A stretch of DNA of 64,000 nt from Dipteris shenzhenensis (lineage: Eukaryota; Polypodiophyta; Polypodiopsida; Gleicheniales): the NCBI GenBank assembly GCA_047967505.1, contig CM106541.1, one strand, 5' to 3'. This document shows positions 21,417 through 32,920 of this stretch, in pieces. The notes beneath the pieces were generated by a model, which searched no databases, was not told the DNA's origin, and saw nothing but the letters and a program-made list of their open reading frames with translations. Both the position numbers and the translations under genes were made by a program. Within the stretch, counting starts at the first letter, position 1. Each line of letters starts with the position of its first letter.

Positions 21417-22655
21417 ATGGAAGTAGAAGAAGAAGCTTCCAGGATGGATCCCGTAGAGTCAGGAGTCCGGCCGACTCCGCAGGTGTCGCGCCCAGCAGGT
21501 CATACACTATCTGGCAGAATTGCAATGTTAGAGGATGCCTTGCAACAGATTTTAGCGCAGCAGTTACAAACCAATGTAGGGCAGTCTGAGCTTAGGAAAA
21601 TGGTGCATAGTATGTCTGCCAGACCATCTCGTGAGGAGAAAGGTAAATCTCTGATGGAACCGGAATCCAGTGTTCGTACGGTCGAGCCTAGGAGGGCTAA
21701 GGTGCCTAATATTGCCAATTATAGGCCAGAAAAGTATTATGGTCGGATGTCTGACCGTAGTTCCGATATCATTGACACCTGGTTACACAAATGGGACGAG
21801 GCCTTCGCCATTTGTGAAATCAGGAATGATATGAAGAAAATCCGCGAGGCCACCCATATGTTTAATGAGGCAGCGGACAGGTGGTGAATAAAATAGCAGA
21901 AAGATGGAGTAGCATCCACCACTTGGGAGGGGTTTAAAAAGGAATTTAGAAAACACTTCCTACCTCCCGACGAAGCATCCCGAGCTTGGGATCAGTATCG
22001 AAACCTTTGTCAGAGAAATTAATCAGTGTCGGAATACACTGATAAGTTCAGAGAAAGTGTAATGAAGGTTGATGAACCCCTACCTCAGTCAATCCAAGTA
22101 AAAGATTTTATCTTTAAATTGAATGATCGAATCAAGATGGAAGTTCGGGCTAAGTATGCGAACACGCCAGATGAAGCAATTGCCATAGCCCTGAACTATG
22201 AGGATGCAAAAGGGAACAGACCAAGTGGGTTTGTGCAGGTTGGGACTCAGTATGGGTACCCGAAGAAAACTGGGTTTAAGAAGAAGTGGATTAGCAAGGG
22301 GAGTGTCTCACAACCTAGTGGTCAAGCCAAGCAGGCGAAACCCGTTGAGACTCCTAAATCAAGTACCACCATTGGAATGAAAAGAAAAGTAACACCAATG
22401 GCAGCCCGCGCTTGGTCGAAGTCTTCTTTGAACCCAGAGCAAAGGGAAAAAGCGAGGAGAGAAGACTTGTGTTTTGGATGCCTTCAGCGTCATCAGTGGA
22501 AAGACTGTCCACGAAACAAAGATCGTCGGATGGCTAAGATGGTGGTCTCAGAATGTGACGTGGAAATGAAGTCCCAAAGCAGAACAGATGCAGATTCAGC
22601 TAGCGGGATCTTCTCAAAAGTTAGTACCTTTTTTGTTATGTGTGTCTCTTGCTAA
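21417..22655 (+). pseudogene. Gypsy gag, broken
   Basis: Begins MEVEEEASRMDPVESG at 21,417. The capsid part includes IANYRPEKYYGRMSDRSSDI and WLHKWDEAFAICEI. It is interrupted by TGA after ADRW at 21,885 (probably Trp) and a further break before SEYTDKFRESVMKVDEPLP. Nucleocapsid motif CFGCLQRHQWKDCP near 22,470 has spacing C-X2-C-X3-H-X4-C. Forms the particle in intact elements. Confidence 0.8.
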
Positions 22656-25600
22656 GTTAGTAACTAGTGCACCTGATAATATCCTGTCAAAGCCCGCAGC
22701 AACGGGGTATACAGCCTTTAATGATACGGAGTTAATTAAGATGAAAGGGCAAGTAGCTAATCATGATGTCATTGTGTTGTTTGACTCAGCGTCAACGCAC
22801 AATGTAATTAACTCCAGGCTTGTAAAGAGGCTGAAACTAAAGACTAGCCTATCTGACTATGCATATGCAGTCAGGATGGCAGAAGTTCAACTGAAGTATG
22901 GGACCAAAGGGTTACCCAGTTGGAGCTTCGAATTCAGGACTATGCTGAGAAGCTTGATTTTGAAATGACTAAGCTTGCTCATGCAGACATAGCCCTGGGT
23001 AAGGCTTGGCATTCTAGGAAGAATCCAGCCATAGATTGAAAAAAGCACATTTATCAATTCAAGATGAATGATGTCCTGTATATCTTACGAGGTGAGAGGA
23101 TGTACCTCAAGGACCGTTGGTTTCCATGATGGAAATTTGAAAAGCTCAAGAAGAGTTTTTGTTTCTTTGTACAGCATCGGTAGAGCCGATTGATGATTCT
23201 TCGGCTAGCACTGATGTTGTCCAAAATGGAGAGATGGCCAAGCTCGCTGATCAAATAGCAGAGGAGTTCTCTGATTGTTTTAGGGATGAGCTACCTTATG
23301 GGTTACCTCTAGAGCGGAATGTGCAACATAAGATTGAACTAATCCCGGGGGCAGAACCTTTAAATAGACCTCCCTATAGGTTGAGTTTTACTTAAGAGGC
23401 GGAGGTACGAAGACAACTAGAAGAATACCTTAAGTTGGGGCAGATTCAACCAAGTTTCTCACCTTTTGCTTCGCCAATGATATTAAAGACGAAGAAAGAT
23501 GATACTTTTCGTCTCTGTATAGATTACAGAGCATTGAATAATATCACTATTAAGCACAGATATCCGATGGCTTGGATCGATGATTTGCTAGATGCATTAC
23601 ATGGAGCCGTAATTTTCAGTAAGATAGATCTTAAATGTGGCTACCATCAGATCTGTATTAGAGCCGAGGATGTGCATAAAACTGCTTTTAGAAGCAGGTT
23701 TGGACATTATGAGTTTTTGGTAATGCCCTTTGGACTTACCAATGCTCCAGCTATATTCGTCATGCTTATGAACGATTTACTATGTCCGTATATCGGAAAG
23801 TTTGTAGTACACTTTATTGACGATATTCTGGTATTCAGTAAAAGCATTACTGAGCATCATGAACACTTAAGAATAGTGTTCAGTACTTTAAGAAAAGCCA
23901 GTCTTTATGTAAATAAAAAGAAAACTATACTGTGTATGGTAAGACTTGAATATTTAGGATTCATAATTACTCCTGAGGGGGTAGAAATGGATCCAAAGAA
24001 AGTGGTTGCAATACTGACTTGGCCAATCCCTCAGAGTTTGACCGCTTTGCGATCATTCTTGGGATTTGTCCAATTTTATCGAAGGCATATCAAAGGATAT
24101 TCCGAAATAGTATCGCCATTGACTGGTCTGACCTCAGATAAAGTACCTTTTATATGGGGACAGAATCAACAGGAAAGTTTTAACACCATAAAACAAGCTG
24201 TGGTCTCAGGACCGGTGTTAAAAATAGTTGATCCCCAGACACCGTTTTTCCTTAAAACCGATGCAAGTGGCATTGCGGTAGGAGCAGTTCTCCTCCAAGA
24301 GGGAAGGCCAGTAGCCTTTGAAAGCAAGAAGCTTTCTCCCTCTCAATAAAATTGCCCAACTCATAAATTAGAGTTGTATGCTGTTGTCCATGCTCTGAAA
24401 ACATGGAGACATTATTTGTATGGATCAGAGTTTTATGTTGATGTTGATCATGATACTTTGAAACATTTTTGTAAACAACCTGACTTGAGAGGCCGCCAAG
24501 CTAGGTGGGCAGAACTCATGCAGGAGTTTAACTTGACGATTCGGTACCGAAGAGGGAAGGATAATAAAGTTGCTGATGCGTTGTCACGCATTATGCATAA
24601 TATGAGTTTCACGGTATTAGAGAGTGCTCTAATGACCGAGATTAGAGAAACTCAAAAGGTGGATGAGTTCGTCCAGAGCCTTTGGCCAAAGGCTCATGTA
24701 TTCAAACCCGGGAAAAAGAATGACCTGGCATCCAGAAAAGGCCAAACTTATGCAAGGTATGCCATAAGGGATGGTATGCTGAAAAGAAATGGCAAGGTAG
24801 TAGTACCTAATCAAAATGATCTCAGGCAGAGAGTCATTCAACAATGCCACGATAGCCCATGTGCGGGACATCCAGGAGTTGAGAAGACATATGATCTCGT
24901 GAAGCGAGATTTCTTTTGGCCAAAGATGAAAAAGCATATTCATGAATATGTGACACGTTGTTTTTCGTGTGAAATAAGTAAGGCAGAGCGGGTGAAGCCA
25001 CCCGGATCTTTACAGCCCTTGGAGATACCACTAGGTAAGTGGGAGAGCATTTCCATGGACTTTATTGTAGGTCTGCCTACGACACAAGGTAGATATGATT
25101 ATGTCCTTGTGGTGGTTGATCGTCTTACCAAGATGGCTCACTTCATTCCAACTAGAGAGTCTGTTAGTGCCCCGTAGGTGGCGGATTTATTTATTAGACG
25201 TATATTTCGTTTGCATGGATTACCCAAATCCATAGTGTCAGACAGAGATGTCAAATTTACCGGTCGTTTTTGGACAGAGGTGTTTGAGACACTAAGGACT
25301 AAGTTGGGAATAACCAGTGGGGATCATCCAGAAATGGATGGTCAGACGGAAAGAATCAACCAAATTTTAGAGGATATGCTTGGAGCATATGTGTCATTGA
25401 GGCAACATACATGGGACAAGTGGTGAAACAAGTGGTTGCCATTGTTAGAGTTTGCCTACAATGATAGAAAACATTCCTCTACAGGGTTCAGTCCGTTTAA
25501 GCTGAACTATGGTTATAGACCAGCGAATCCAACTATAGTTGGAATACCTCAGAAAGTGCCTAGTGCCGCGAACTTTGTGGTTCAGATGCGGGAGATGCTA

Positions 25601-26116
25601 GCACTTGCGAGAGCTAACATCCGCCAAGCTATGGATAGAGCTAAGGCGTATGCGGATCAAAACCAATCCGCTAGAGAATTTGAGGAAGGAGAAAAAGTTT
25701 TTCTCAAAGTTCCTTGGCACTCTAAGTCTTTGACTGCAGGAGAGTGTGCTAAATTATCACCTTGATATTGTGGGCCATGGTTAATTCTAAAAAGAATAGG
25801 CAAGGTAGCCTATAAATTAGAATTGCCACAGGGTTGTAAGGTGCACCCAGTGTTTCATGTTTCTCGTTTAAAGAAATTTTTGCATACAAGTGACTCACTA
25901 ATCGAGGGTGTTGTTTTGTTTCAGGAGATAGAGGGTAATGCAAGACGCAAACCAACAGGAATCCTGGACCGAGGAACAATGCAAGTACGCAATCGGAAGA
26001 TACCCACGGTGTTGGTTGCATGGCATGGTCTACCTCTATCAGAAGCTACCTGGGAATCCGTATACCAGCTACGGAGAGTGTTCCCAAACTTTATCATCGA
26101 GGACGTTGATGCTTGA
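22588..26116 (+). pseudogene. Gypsy pol: protease, RT, RNase H, integrase, chromodomain, broken
   Basis: Protease VIVLFDSASTHNVINSRL (DSA active-site variant). RT with LCIDYRALNNITIKHRYP and catalytic FIDD at 23813-23824. RNase H LKTDASGIAVGAVLL. Integrase zinc finger (H...H...CFSCEISK), core MDFIVGLPTTQGRYDYVLVV, SDRDVKFTGRFW and DGQTERINQ supplying D-D-E. C-terminal chromodomain VLVAWHGLPLSEATWESV. From RT onward everything is in one frame but has in-frame stops near 23,393, 24,347, 25,175, 25,424 and 25,763; the protease lies in another frame. Most stops fit C-to-T or G-to-A changes. Confidence 0.88.
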
Positions 26117-26128
26117 AGAGGGAAGGAA

Positions 26129-26588
26129 TGTTACGCTCAAGTTGAGGTAACATGACCTCGGAAGAGTCACTCGACATTTTCCTTTAAAGGATCGATGTTT
26201 GTATTATATTTGTTTGGGCTTCATGTAAATGATCAAAAAGGAATAAAGGTCACCTTGGTGAGGGTGATATGGCACTAGACTAGGTGGATCTAAGGCTAAG
26301 GGACCTAAATGCATGAAATGTGCCTAGGGGCAAATGGTTTCAAAGATATCCCAAGAGAGGGGTAAATGATGCATTAAGGAAGGACCCTAATTTGAAGACA
26401 TGTGGCATACTAGATCCATCTAGGGAGTTTTGGGGCTCGTTGGCAATAAGCAAGAAAAAAAGCTTTTAAGTAATCTGATTTTGTTGTTGAGAGCTTGCCA
26501 CCACCGAGGTTGGCTGGGAGGTTATTGAATGTGCCTGCACCCGTGATTCCACGTAACATTCTAGGAGCAGACAGATTTTCGCGTGTCA
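26129..26588 (+). repeat. 3' LTR of gypsy chromovirus
   Basis: 460 bp, begins right after a purine-rich tract (GAAGAGGGAAGGAA) that follows the pol stop; bordered by TATAC. Confidence 0.92.
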
Positions 26589-26627
26589 TATACACGTCTC
26601 ATTGGCATAGGCACATGCACGCACACA

Positions 26628-26650
26628 CAAACACACACACACACACAAAC
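26628..26650. repeat. CA microsatellite
   Basis: Short (CA)n run just right of the gypsy element, the other half of the microsatellite at 20,155-20,290. Confidence 0.7.
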
Positions 26651-26655
26651 AAAAT

Positions 26656-27258
26656 GAAAGACTCTCACAGATATCGACATCAACTAATAATGACCAGACT
26701 CAGTCCATTGTTTCTATCTGTTTTCACATATTAGGGAAAGGAAAACTCATTTGCCTTAGAATAGTCAATCAGCATTCTTGCAACTATGCACAGATGTTGC
26801 CATACACCAAGTTCAAATTGAAATAGCAAAATTTCCTTGGAAGGTTCAATATAAATATTAAAATCAGGAATCTTCAGTTTTGTAACACATCAAAGCTCTC
26901 TTGATACACTTTGTCTAAACTATATCCATTTCGGCACGTCTGAAGTCATGATAGCATTACAATATCCTTTTCTTCCCCATGATGTGATGACAAAGACTTG
27001 CAAATTTGAGAGATGATAACAAGAAAAGACAGAAACTATAATCCTTCATGATTGTGAATCACAACCTTGCTATAAACTTCAACCAGGCATCATCCGATTC
27101 AATACCCGGGAATGCATTTGAACTATTTACATATTCAACTATGCACTTTGTCAAGAATCCAACAGCAGTAATGCTTCATGGTTTCAACTCATATCGTTGC
27201 CATATAATTTCAACAGGCAGCATCAGGTTTAGTCCAAGAATTCACATAAATTTTTTAC
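26656..27258. other. Intron sequence, nothing recognised
   Basis: Single-copy-looking A-T rich sequence next to the exon donor. A short phrase pair (AACTATGCACTTTGTCAAG near 27,137 and AACTATGGACTCTGCAAGC near 27,264) hints at a small internal duplication overlapping the exon end. Confidence 0.4.
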
Positions 27259-27486
27259 CTCCTCAACTATGGACTCTGCAAGCAAACAGTCTTTTCGGAT
27301 CTTTGTGTCAACAACATATTTCAACAAGGTATGCTGACTCCCAAACTGCTTAAGCATCCATTTCCCTTGGAACGAGTCAAAGTCCCCCTCAACTTGTTTG
27401 AATTTGATTTCGAATTCTGGCCATTCCCACAAGTCGAACACGACCCGGCCATGGAGAACCATATATAATAGGCACTTGCAACCTTC
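27259..27486 (-). CDS. HCF145: HCF145-like exon: core of second SRPBCC domain
   Basis: This 228-bp, 76-codon exon is phase 0 at both ends. The acceptor is CTCATCAG before 27,486 and the donor is GTAAAA after GAGGAG. It encodes EGCKCLLYMVLHGRVVFDL, FEIKFKQVEGDFDSFQGKW and GSQHTLLKYVVDTKI, the central beta strands of a plant SRPBCC domain (the VEGDFDSFQGKW motif is diagnostic of this family). It ends SIVEE and continues as VIYEDLPSNL in the next exon, across a 25.6-kb intron made almost entirely of nested transposons. Confidence 0.85.
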
Positions 27487-28405
27487 CTGATGAGACAACC
27501 CCAGTAAAATTTCCCCTTCAGTATGCGCTCTAAAATGTTACCATATCTAATCACTTGGCAATGCCTTTCATAATATCATGCTGATGCTTTAAATGCAGAA
27601 AGACATTAACTTTCTACGACTGTTTAGACATAGAATCCATCCTTACAGAAATTCCATATGAGAAAATACAGGACCCCCATCTCCCAACAGTTTTATCATA
27701 TAAAGGTATATCAGCAGAGGATGGATGTAATGCCTAGTATGCCTTTCCATCATGTGGGAAGGCTCAACAATTCAAAACCAGTGCCAAAGAGACTTTGCAA
27801 AGTATACACATGAGAGGTATGAGATTCCCCAGAAGGATATTGCAAGATGTAAGGAATCATTGAGTAGATGCAAGCAGAAAGTTAATTAGTGCCATTCTAT
27901 CTTGTGTAGAAATACCATGTTTTTATCAAGATGCCTTGCAAGGAGCAAGGAGACGTTCTGTGACCTGCAATTCTCATTTTCTGGAATAAAGACGTGGCAT
28001 GAAGTCTTGCAACAAGAGGACACCTGAAGTAGGACAAGGCACACAAAGTGTACAGATACTCCGGTCTGATCTTACTGAGATCCACAAAATTGCAGAGTAA
28101 TTTGTATACAAAGGAGCTTTAGCATATTAAGACTGCAAGCGAAGCAAATGAACAGAATTAACCATTTTAATTATTGGTACATTTCCAAAGAGAGAATGGA
28201 AAAATATAGGCACGACTAACACAACTCCATATGGGATTTTATTTTCCAATCCGTTTGCTTATAGCTTTTGGCATATGGCGCAAAAAAAATACCCATTAAA
28301 GGGTACAGCGAATTAGTGAATGGAAAAAACATTGCAGTGTTCAATACAAACAGAGAATACCACAATAAGCTGCATTCTGTCATACAGCTGGATACAACAT
28401 GGCAT
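27487..28405. other. Intron sequence, nothing recognised
   Basis: I checked the minus strand for the missing FVPNL exon here before finding it at 36,437-36,503. No repeat or coding signal is visible. Confidence 0.4.
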
Positions 28406-28459
28406 AGCTTTCATGTCAGGGTTGGCACATAACAGTGATGCTTTAAGTTAAAAGAGACT
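28406..28459 (+). repeat. 54-bp inverted repeat, left arm
   Basis: Perfect reverse complement of 29380-29433 over 54 bp. Starts AGCTTTCATGTCAGGG and ends AAAGAGACT. The 920-bp spacer holds a CT microsatellite and no gene. Confidence 0.9.
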
Positions 28460-28886
28460 AGGAAGGCACCAGTACAACCACGAATCTTTAGTTCAATCAC
28501 CTAGATGGAAGGTCAGAGCTTCAAAATTTTTCATCCATAAATTCGAAGATCTTGCTGCTAAACTGCAAAATTGACCCACCTCATCTCCACATGATGTCCA
28601 TCTGTTGGCTTCCCTCTGATTAAAAGAGCAACAGCTCAAGGAATCGGATCTCATGTCTGGATGATGCTATTACGTTTGTATATATCTACAATACTTTTTC
28701 CGCAGTCGAAGGAATTCCAACTATTCTCAACTCAAGGCAATCAAAAGGGAGTCGTCCTAAGAAGATGGCAGAACACTCTCTAACATGAAGGACAAAGTCA
28801 AGTGACCTCATGTACAAAGAGTGCAGAACATCATACAACTGTTCGTCGTTGAAAGCTCTCGTGATTTAAGCCGACATGAAGATTCA

Positions 28887-28895
<9 letters not shown>

Positions 28896-28938
<43 letters not shown>
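28896..28938. repeat. (CT)n microsatellite
   Basis: About 21 uninterrupted CT units, inside the spacer of the 54-bp inverted repeat. Confidence 0.95.
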
Positions 28939-28941
<3 letters not shown>

Positions 28942-29379
28942 GTCTCTCTGCAAACACACTAGGGCCCAGAACCAACAGGCTGGACCCCCCCCCCGCCCCG
29001 TAGCATCTTTATTTCACAAAGTAAATCTGACTACAAGCTTCAGTTTCAAGGCTAAACTCAAAACATACGTGAATACAGTTCTTTACAAGAGCCCATGGCT
29101 CATTCTTTGGGCAACATAACATTTGTCAATTTCCTAGACTACTATCCTAATCACATGCCGCATAGGGCAGCTTTGGAATCTTTGTAGTCCTCCTTGGTCC
29201 CATGGTGATGTAGACTCCCCCTGCTAAGCAAACTTAGCCACCCTTAAATGTAGGGCATTTTACCCCTCTTGGAGCCTACAGCCATTTAATGTAACATACC
29301 ACCATGGCGCCCATTAAATGTTAGCGCTTTTGCATGCAAAATAAACTTTAGACGTGCCTCATTTAGAGTGGGGCGCCAC

Positions 29380-29433
29380 AGTCTCTTTTAACTTAAAGCA
29401 TCACTGTTATGTGCCAACCCTGACATGAAAGCT
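29380..29433 (-). repeat. 54-bp inverted repeat, right arm
   Basis: Perfect reverse complement of 28406-28459. Just beyond it, MATTAAACG-type pieces around 29,440-29,520 are repeated, which may belong to the LTR of the adjacent gypsy fragment. Confidence 0.9.
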
Positions 29434-29639
29434 TTGGATGCCATTAAACGTTTAGTGGGGACACCCACACTGACTTAAAGTGGGCCAACCCTTTAGACGT
29501 CCCCACTAAACGCATGCACGCACATAACATTGAAATACTTCGGTTGAACGAGACCAACCCTTTTGGCTATAATTACGGTGCTTTGACCAAGGGTCAAGGC
29601 AGCTTAATTAAAGCCAAAACTCTTTGACCGGTCTGTGGA

Positions 29640-30940
29640 TAATTAGACAACATGTCTTCATCCATCCACTTCGCCCATGATCTGATTTGGTTGAAGGACC
29701 TCCTCAAACTCATCCACTTCCAGTGGATCTTCTATTATTGGCTCTGTTGGCTCCGGTCCTTGATATTTCTTTAGAAGACTCACATGAAAGGCATTGTGAA
29801 TCCTCCAATGCTCTGGTAGTGCCAATCTGTATGCAACCTCATTAATCTCATCTATGCCATAATACCTGGGAGATAACTTTACATACACTTTTTCTTTGCC
29901 TCTAAGCTTGCAGAGCTTGGCCTTTTTGCACTTCAAAAGTACCCAATCCCCTCACCTGAGATCTAGCTGTCTCCTATGCTTATCTACAGCCTTCTTACAC
30001 TTTCAGCCTTCTTATGTCCGAACCTAGCTAAAAGCTGTCTAGAGGTCTCTGACATACTGATCAGCTACGATATCTCGTCTTTGGTCCTCAGGATAGGTGG
30101 CAAAATCACCTTTTCATCAATGACCTCAAATGGGACTTTCCCTATGGAGGTGTGAATAGTATTGCTATATGCAAACTCCACCAGTGGAAGGTACTTCTCC
30201 CAATCTGATTTTTGGTCAGCTATGTAGCATTTCAAAAGATCCAACACTGCTCAATTTGCTACTTCACTTTGACCATCTATCTGGGGATGGAAAGAAGGAA
30301 AATTCAGATTTGTCTCATATGATCAAATAAGGCTCGAGAATGGACTTTGGCATTCCATGATGTTTAAAGATATGCGCCATAAAAACCTTGGCCATTGTTG
30401 GAGATATCATAGTCAAAGAGTGTGTTGGTGTGTAGTACTAGGTCATCTAGTACTAGTTCATGTGTGTGAGTGCCCACCGCCACGTGTCATCATGGGACTT
30501 ATCCCACATGCACTGGGTGCTAGTGTGTGAGTGAGTAGCCTATATAAGGCTTGTACTTCACTTGTCATGATATACTTGATGAATGAATGAAATCTTTTCA
30601 TTATATCTTCATTTGTGCAACATTTCCTCACACCCTAACCTTCTCACTCTCTCTCTCTCTCCACCATGTTTCTAACAGCCATATGATCTACCTTTATGGT
30701 TTTACATACTAGAATGAAATGGGCCTTTTAATGAGTTTATCAGTGATAGTCCATATCCCATCATTCCATGATCTTGATCTTGGCAAATAAAAAATGTTCA
30801 CTGCAATACTTTATCATCTGCCCGAGGCACAGGAAGAGGCATAAGTAGGCCAGGAGCCTTCCGCCTGTCATATTTGACCTTTTGACAAGTGAGGCTATCT
30901 TTACGTATAGCTGGCCAATAAAAATACCTCTCTAAAGCTT
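29640..30940 (-). pseudogene. Gypsy integrase and pol C-terminus fragment, interrupted by a solo LTR
   Basis: Minus strand, from high to low: YFYWPAIRKDSLTCQKVKYD and RKAPGLLMPLPVP (integrase zinc-finger end), HFILVCKTIKVDHMAKVF, then after the solo LTR HIFKHHGMPKSI, a gap with stops, CYIADQKSDWEKYLPLVEFAYS (30,065-30,247), and LSPRYYGIDEINEVAYRLALP with IHNAFHVSLLKKYQGP (29,658-29,936). No chromodomain is visible. Read across the solo LTR, the frame is continuous. Gag and RT are not attached: at about 30,940 it abuts gypsy gag sequence on the opposite strand. Confidence 0.78.
30396..30677. mobile_element. Solo LTR with GCCAT target duplication
   Basis: 282 bp, TGTTGGAG...TTTCTAACA, with perfect GCCAT at 30391-30395 and 30678-30682. 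A TATA-type box (CTATATAAGG) lies near 30,540 and a (CT)n run near its end. No internal region, so it is the product of LTR-LTR recombination. It splits gypsy integrase codons. Confidence 0.9.
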
Positions 30941-31581
30941 GAGTGGTAGCTTTAATAATGAACTTGTCCTTTTTCCTCCACTACCAGAAGGAGATAGGGA
31001 TAGAACACCATCACCTCCTTCTGAAGAGGATAATTTAGATGAGAGTCACACACATATTAAGTATGATAACCTATGCATAGAATCACGATCATCTCTCCTT
31101 CAAGAACCTCTTGATAGGGAGTTTTTCCTTTTAAAATGAAGGGAGAAACAAGTCCATCCAAGCAAGGCAGAGAGTTTACGCCTTTAACTCAAAATCCTAT
31201 ACACATGGATTATAATCTAAGTGCAAGAGGGAGAGAGGAGTCTCCTATTAATAAGCTGGTTTCTCATCTTAGTAATATAATTGAATAGTCCATTATGACA
31301 AAATTTGGTACTAAGAGAGTCTTGAATTTCGGATACGAAGTTTTAAGTACCCACTCAAAGAGAGTCAAATTCCAACCCCGAGAGAGAATAGAATTCCCAA
31401 AATATGATGGAGCAAGAGAGGCGGATAACGAGAGTAACGCTGAATTTTGAGCTATATTTTACCCATTAAGATAAGACCGATCACGAGAAGCTTGCTCTTG
31501 CCACACTACATCTACAGAAGGGCGCTTTGATGTGGTGGTCCAAGTTTGTAGAGCAGTTGAAGGCCACTTTCATGCCTCCGA
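30941..31581 (+). pseudogene. Gypsy gag fragment, left part
   Basis: Plus-strand decayed gag: PPLPEGDRDRTPSPPSEEDN, then after stops RVKFQPRERIEFPKYDGARE. It continues after the gag-only element at 34,481. The last codons before the insertion (KATFMPP) connect with RHEEELTFPRERFKQF on the other side. Confidence 0.6.
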
Positions 31582-31906
31582 TGTTGGAATCGGAGTCCTA
31601 GTGTGTGTGGTCCTAGTGTGCGTGGTCCTAGAGTCCTAGGAGTGTCCTATAGTTGTGTGAGTGTGAAGAGTCTTGAGGCCACTTGTGCCACCTCATGTGG
31701 TAGGTGTGATTCCTCCCCTAGATTATAGGATCTAGATTCTCTTGTGTGTGAACTCATCTATGAGGTGTCTGTGTGGGAAGATAAGGCTTGCCTAGCCTAT
31801 AAAAGAGGCTATGTACTTGCTGTGATAATACAATCAATTAACATCAGTTCGTGCCTCAGCTCTTGTCTCCAATCATGTGTCTCTCACCCTCTCCCCATTT
31901 TCAACA
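31582..31906 (+). repeat. 5' LTR of gag-only element
   Basis: 325 bp. Contains a likely TATA box (CTATAAAAGAGG near 31,796), which would drive rightward transcription into the gag gene. Confidence 0.9.
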
Positions 31907-32920
31907 GTTGGTATCAGAGCCATGTTGAAGCTCCTGCCTGATGGCATTCCTCTCCTCGTGATTTCCTCTTCTCCTTAGCCTCTCCTTGAGGTGATGAGCT
32001 TCATCAACGTGGAGCTGCACACCTACCTTCCATAGCTGCGTATGAAGGGGAGCGAAAGCAAAGGGGAAGCACTCGTCATGGAGGAAGCGTCCTGTCCATC
32101 CTTCGCTGCCACACCTGTGCCACTCTCCTACCATGTCTCTACGTTGCTGCGCCACTCTTCTGCTCCACTTTTCTGCTGCGCCACTCTTCTGCCGCCTCTC
32201 CGCTATCTTCTCTGATGCTGTGCCATTCTGCCCACTCCTCTGTTCGCTCTTCTACTAGCCTTGCTGCTGCTCTCTCCAACGCTCTGCTACGGCTTAGCTT
32301 CAACCCACAGCCTATCTACTACAATAGGCTCCAAAGCTCCAGCCACGAACGGGACTACAACAGCATTCCGACATCTTGTTTCGTGAGGGCTTTAGAGGAT
32401 TCTATCGAGGGTTGCAGTGGCCTTCTATGGCGCAAGCTCACGAGCAGCGCCTCTAACGAAACAACCTCCTCCTGCATGAGCGACTCCGTGGCATGGACAT
32501 CAGCGCTGCACGAACCAACTGAGGGGTGGGCGGCAAAGCACTTGCTAGGCACATAACTTTAACTACCTGTGACGTTGCAGCTGTGCAGCCCATTTTTCCA
32601 GCAGTTCGTAGAAGTTCGTGACTATTTTCAAGTAGTTTGCAACAACTCGTGGCTGCTTCCAGCAGTTCGTGGCATTTTTTTTGGGGAATTCTAGCCCGTT
32701 TTCAACTTTGAACTGCTCCATCAGAAAATTTTCAAGATCGCCTACCCTCATTTATGCTAGACAACCCTAACCCAAAAATTTAGGGCTTTTCTGTTCTGTG
32801 TCTTCCTTTGGCATAATTGAAGCTTCTACCATGTAAAATTTGGGCCTTTTTTTGAAATTTGAGTGGACATTGTAAGGGATTTAGACACTGGCTGTAATAA
32901 CAGCTAAGACCTTCCCACCA

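Larger units (their letters stand above)
20306..26588 (+). mobile_element. Ty3/gypsy chromovirus, full length, mutated
   Basis: 6,283 bp with LTRs 20306-20769 and 26129-26588 (TGTTACGCTC...CGCGTGTCA). Flanking 5-mers are TATAT and TATAC, one mismatch from a target duplication. Order: 5' LTR, primer site, leader, gag, protease, RT, RNase H, integrase, chromodomain, 3' LTR. Integrase after RNase H plus a terminal chromodomain place it in the chromoviruses. The LTRs differ by about a dozen substitutions and a 4-base indel by eye. It was inserted into the microsatellite beside the half-LINE. Confidence 0.92.

Noticed and set aside
21885-25765. In-frame stops as possible recoding or RNA editing sites
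   Set aside because: Stops are numerous and accompanied by frameshifts, and nuclear stop-codon editing of retrotransposons is not known in plants; decay is simpler.
27897-28085. Minus-strand open frame considered as the missing SRPBCC exon
   Set aside because: No family motif; the true exon (FVPNLANSEIL) with matching phases was found at 36437-36503.
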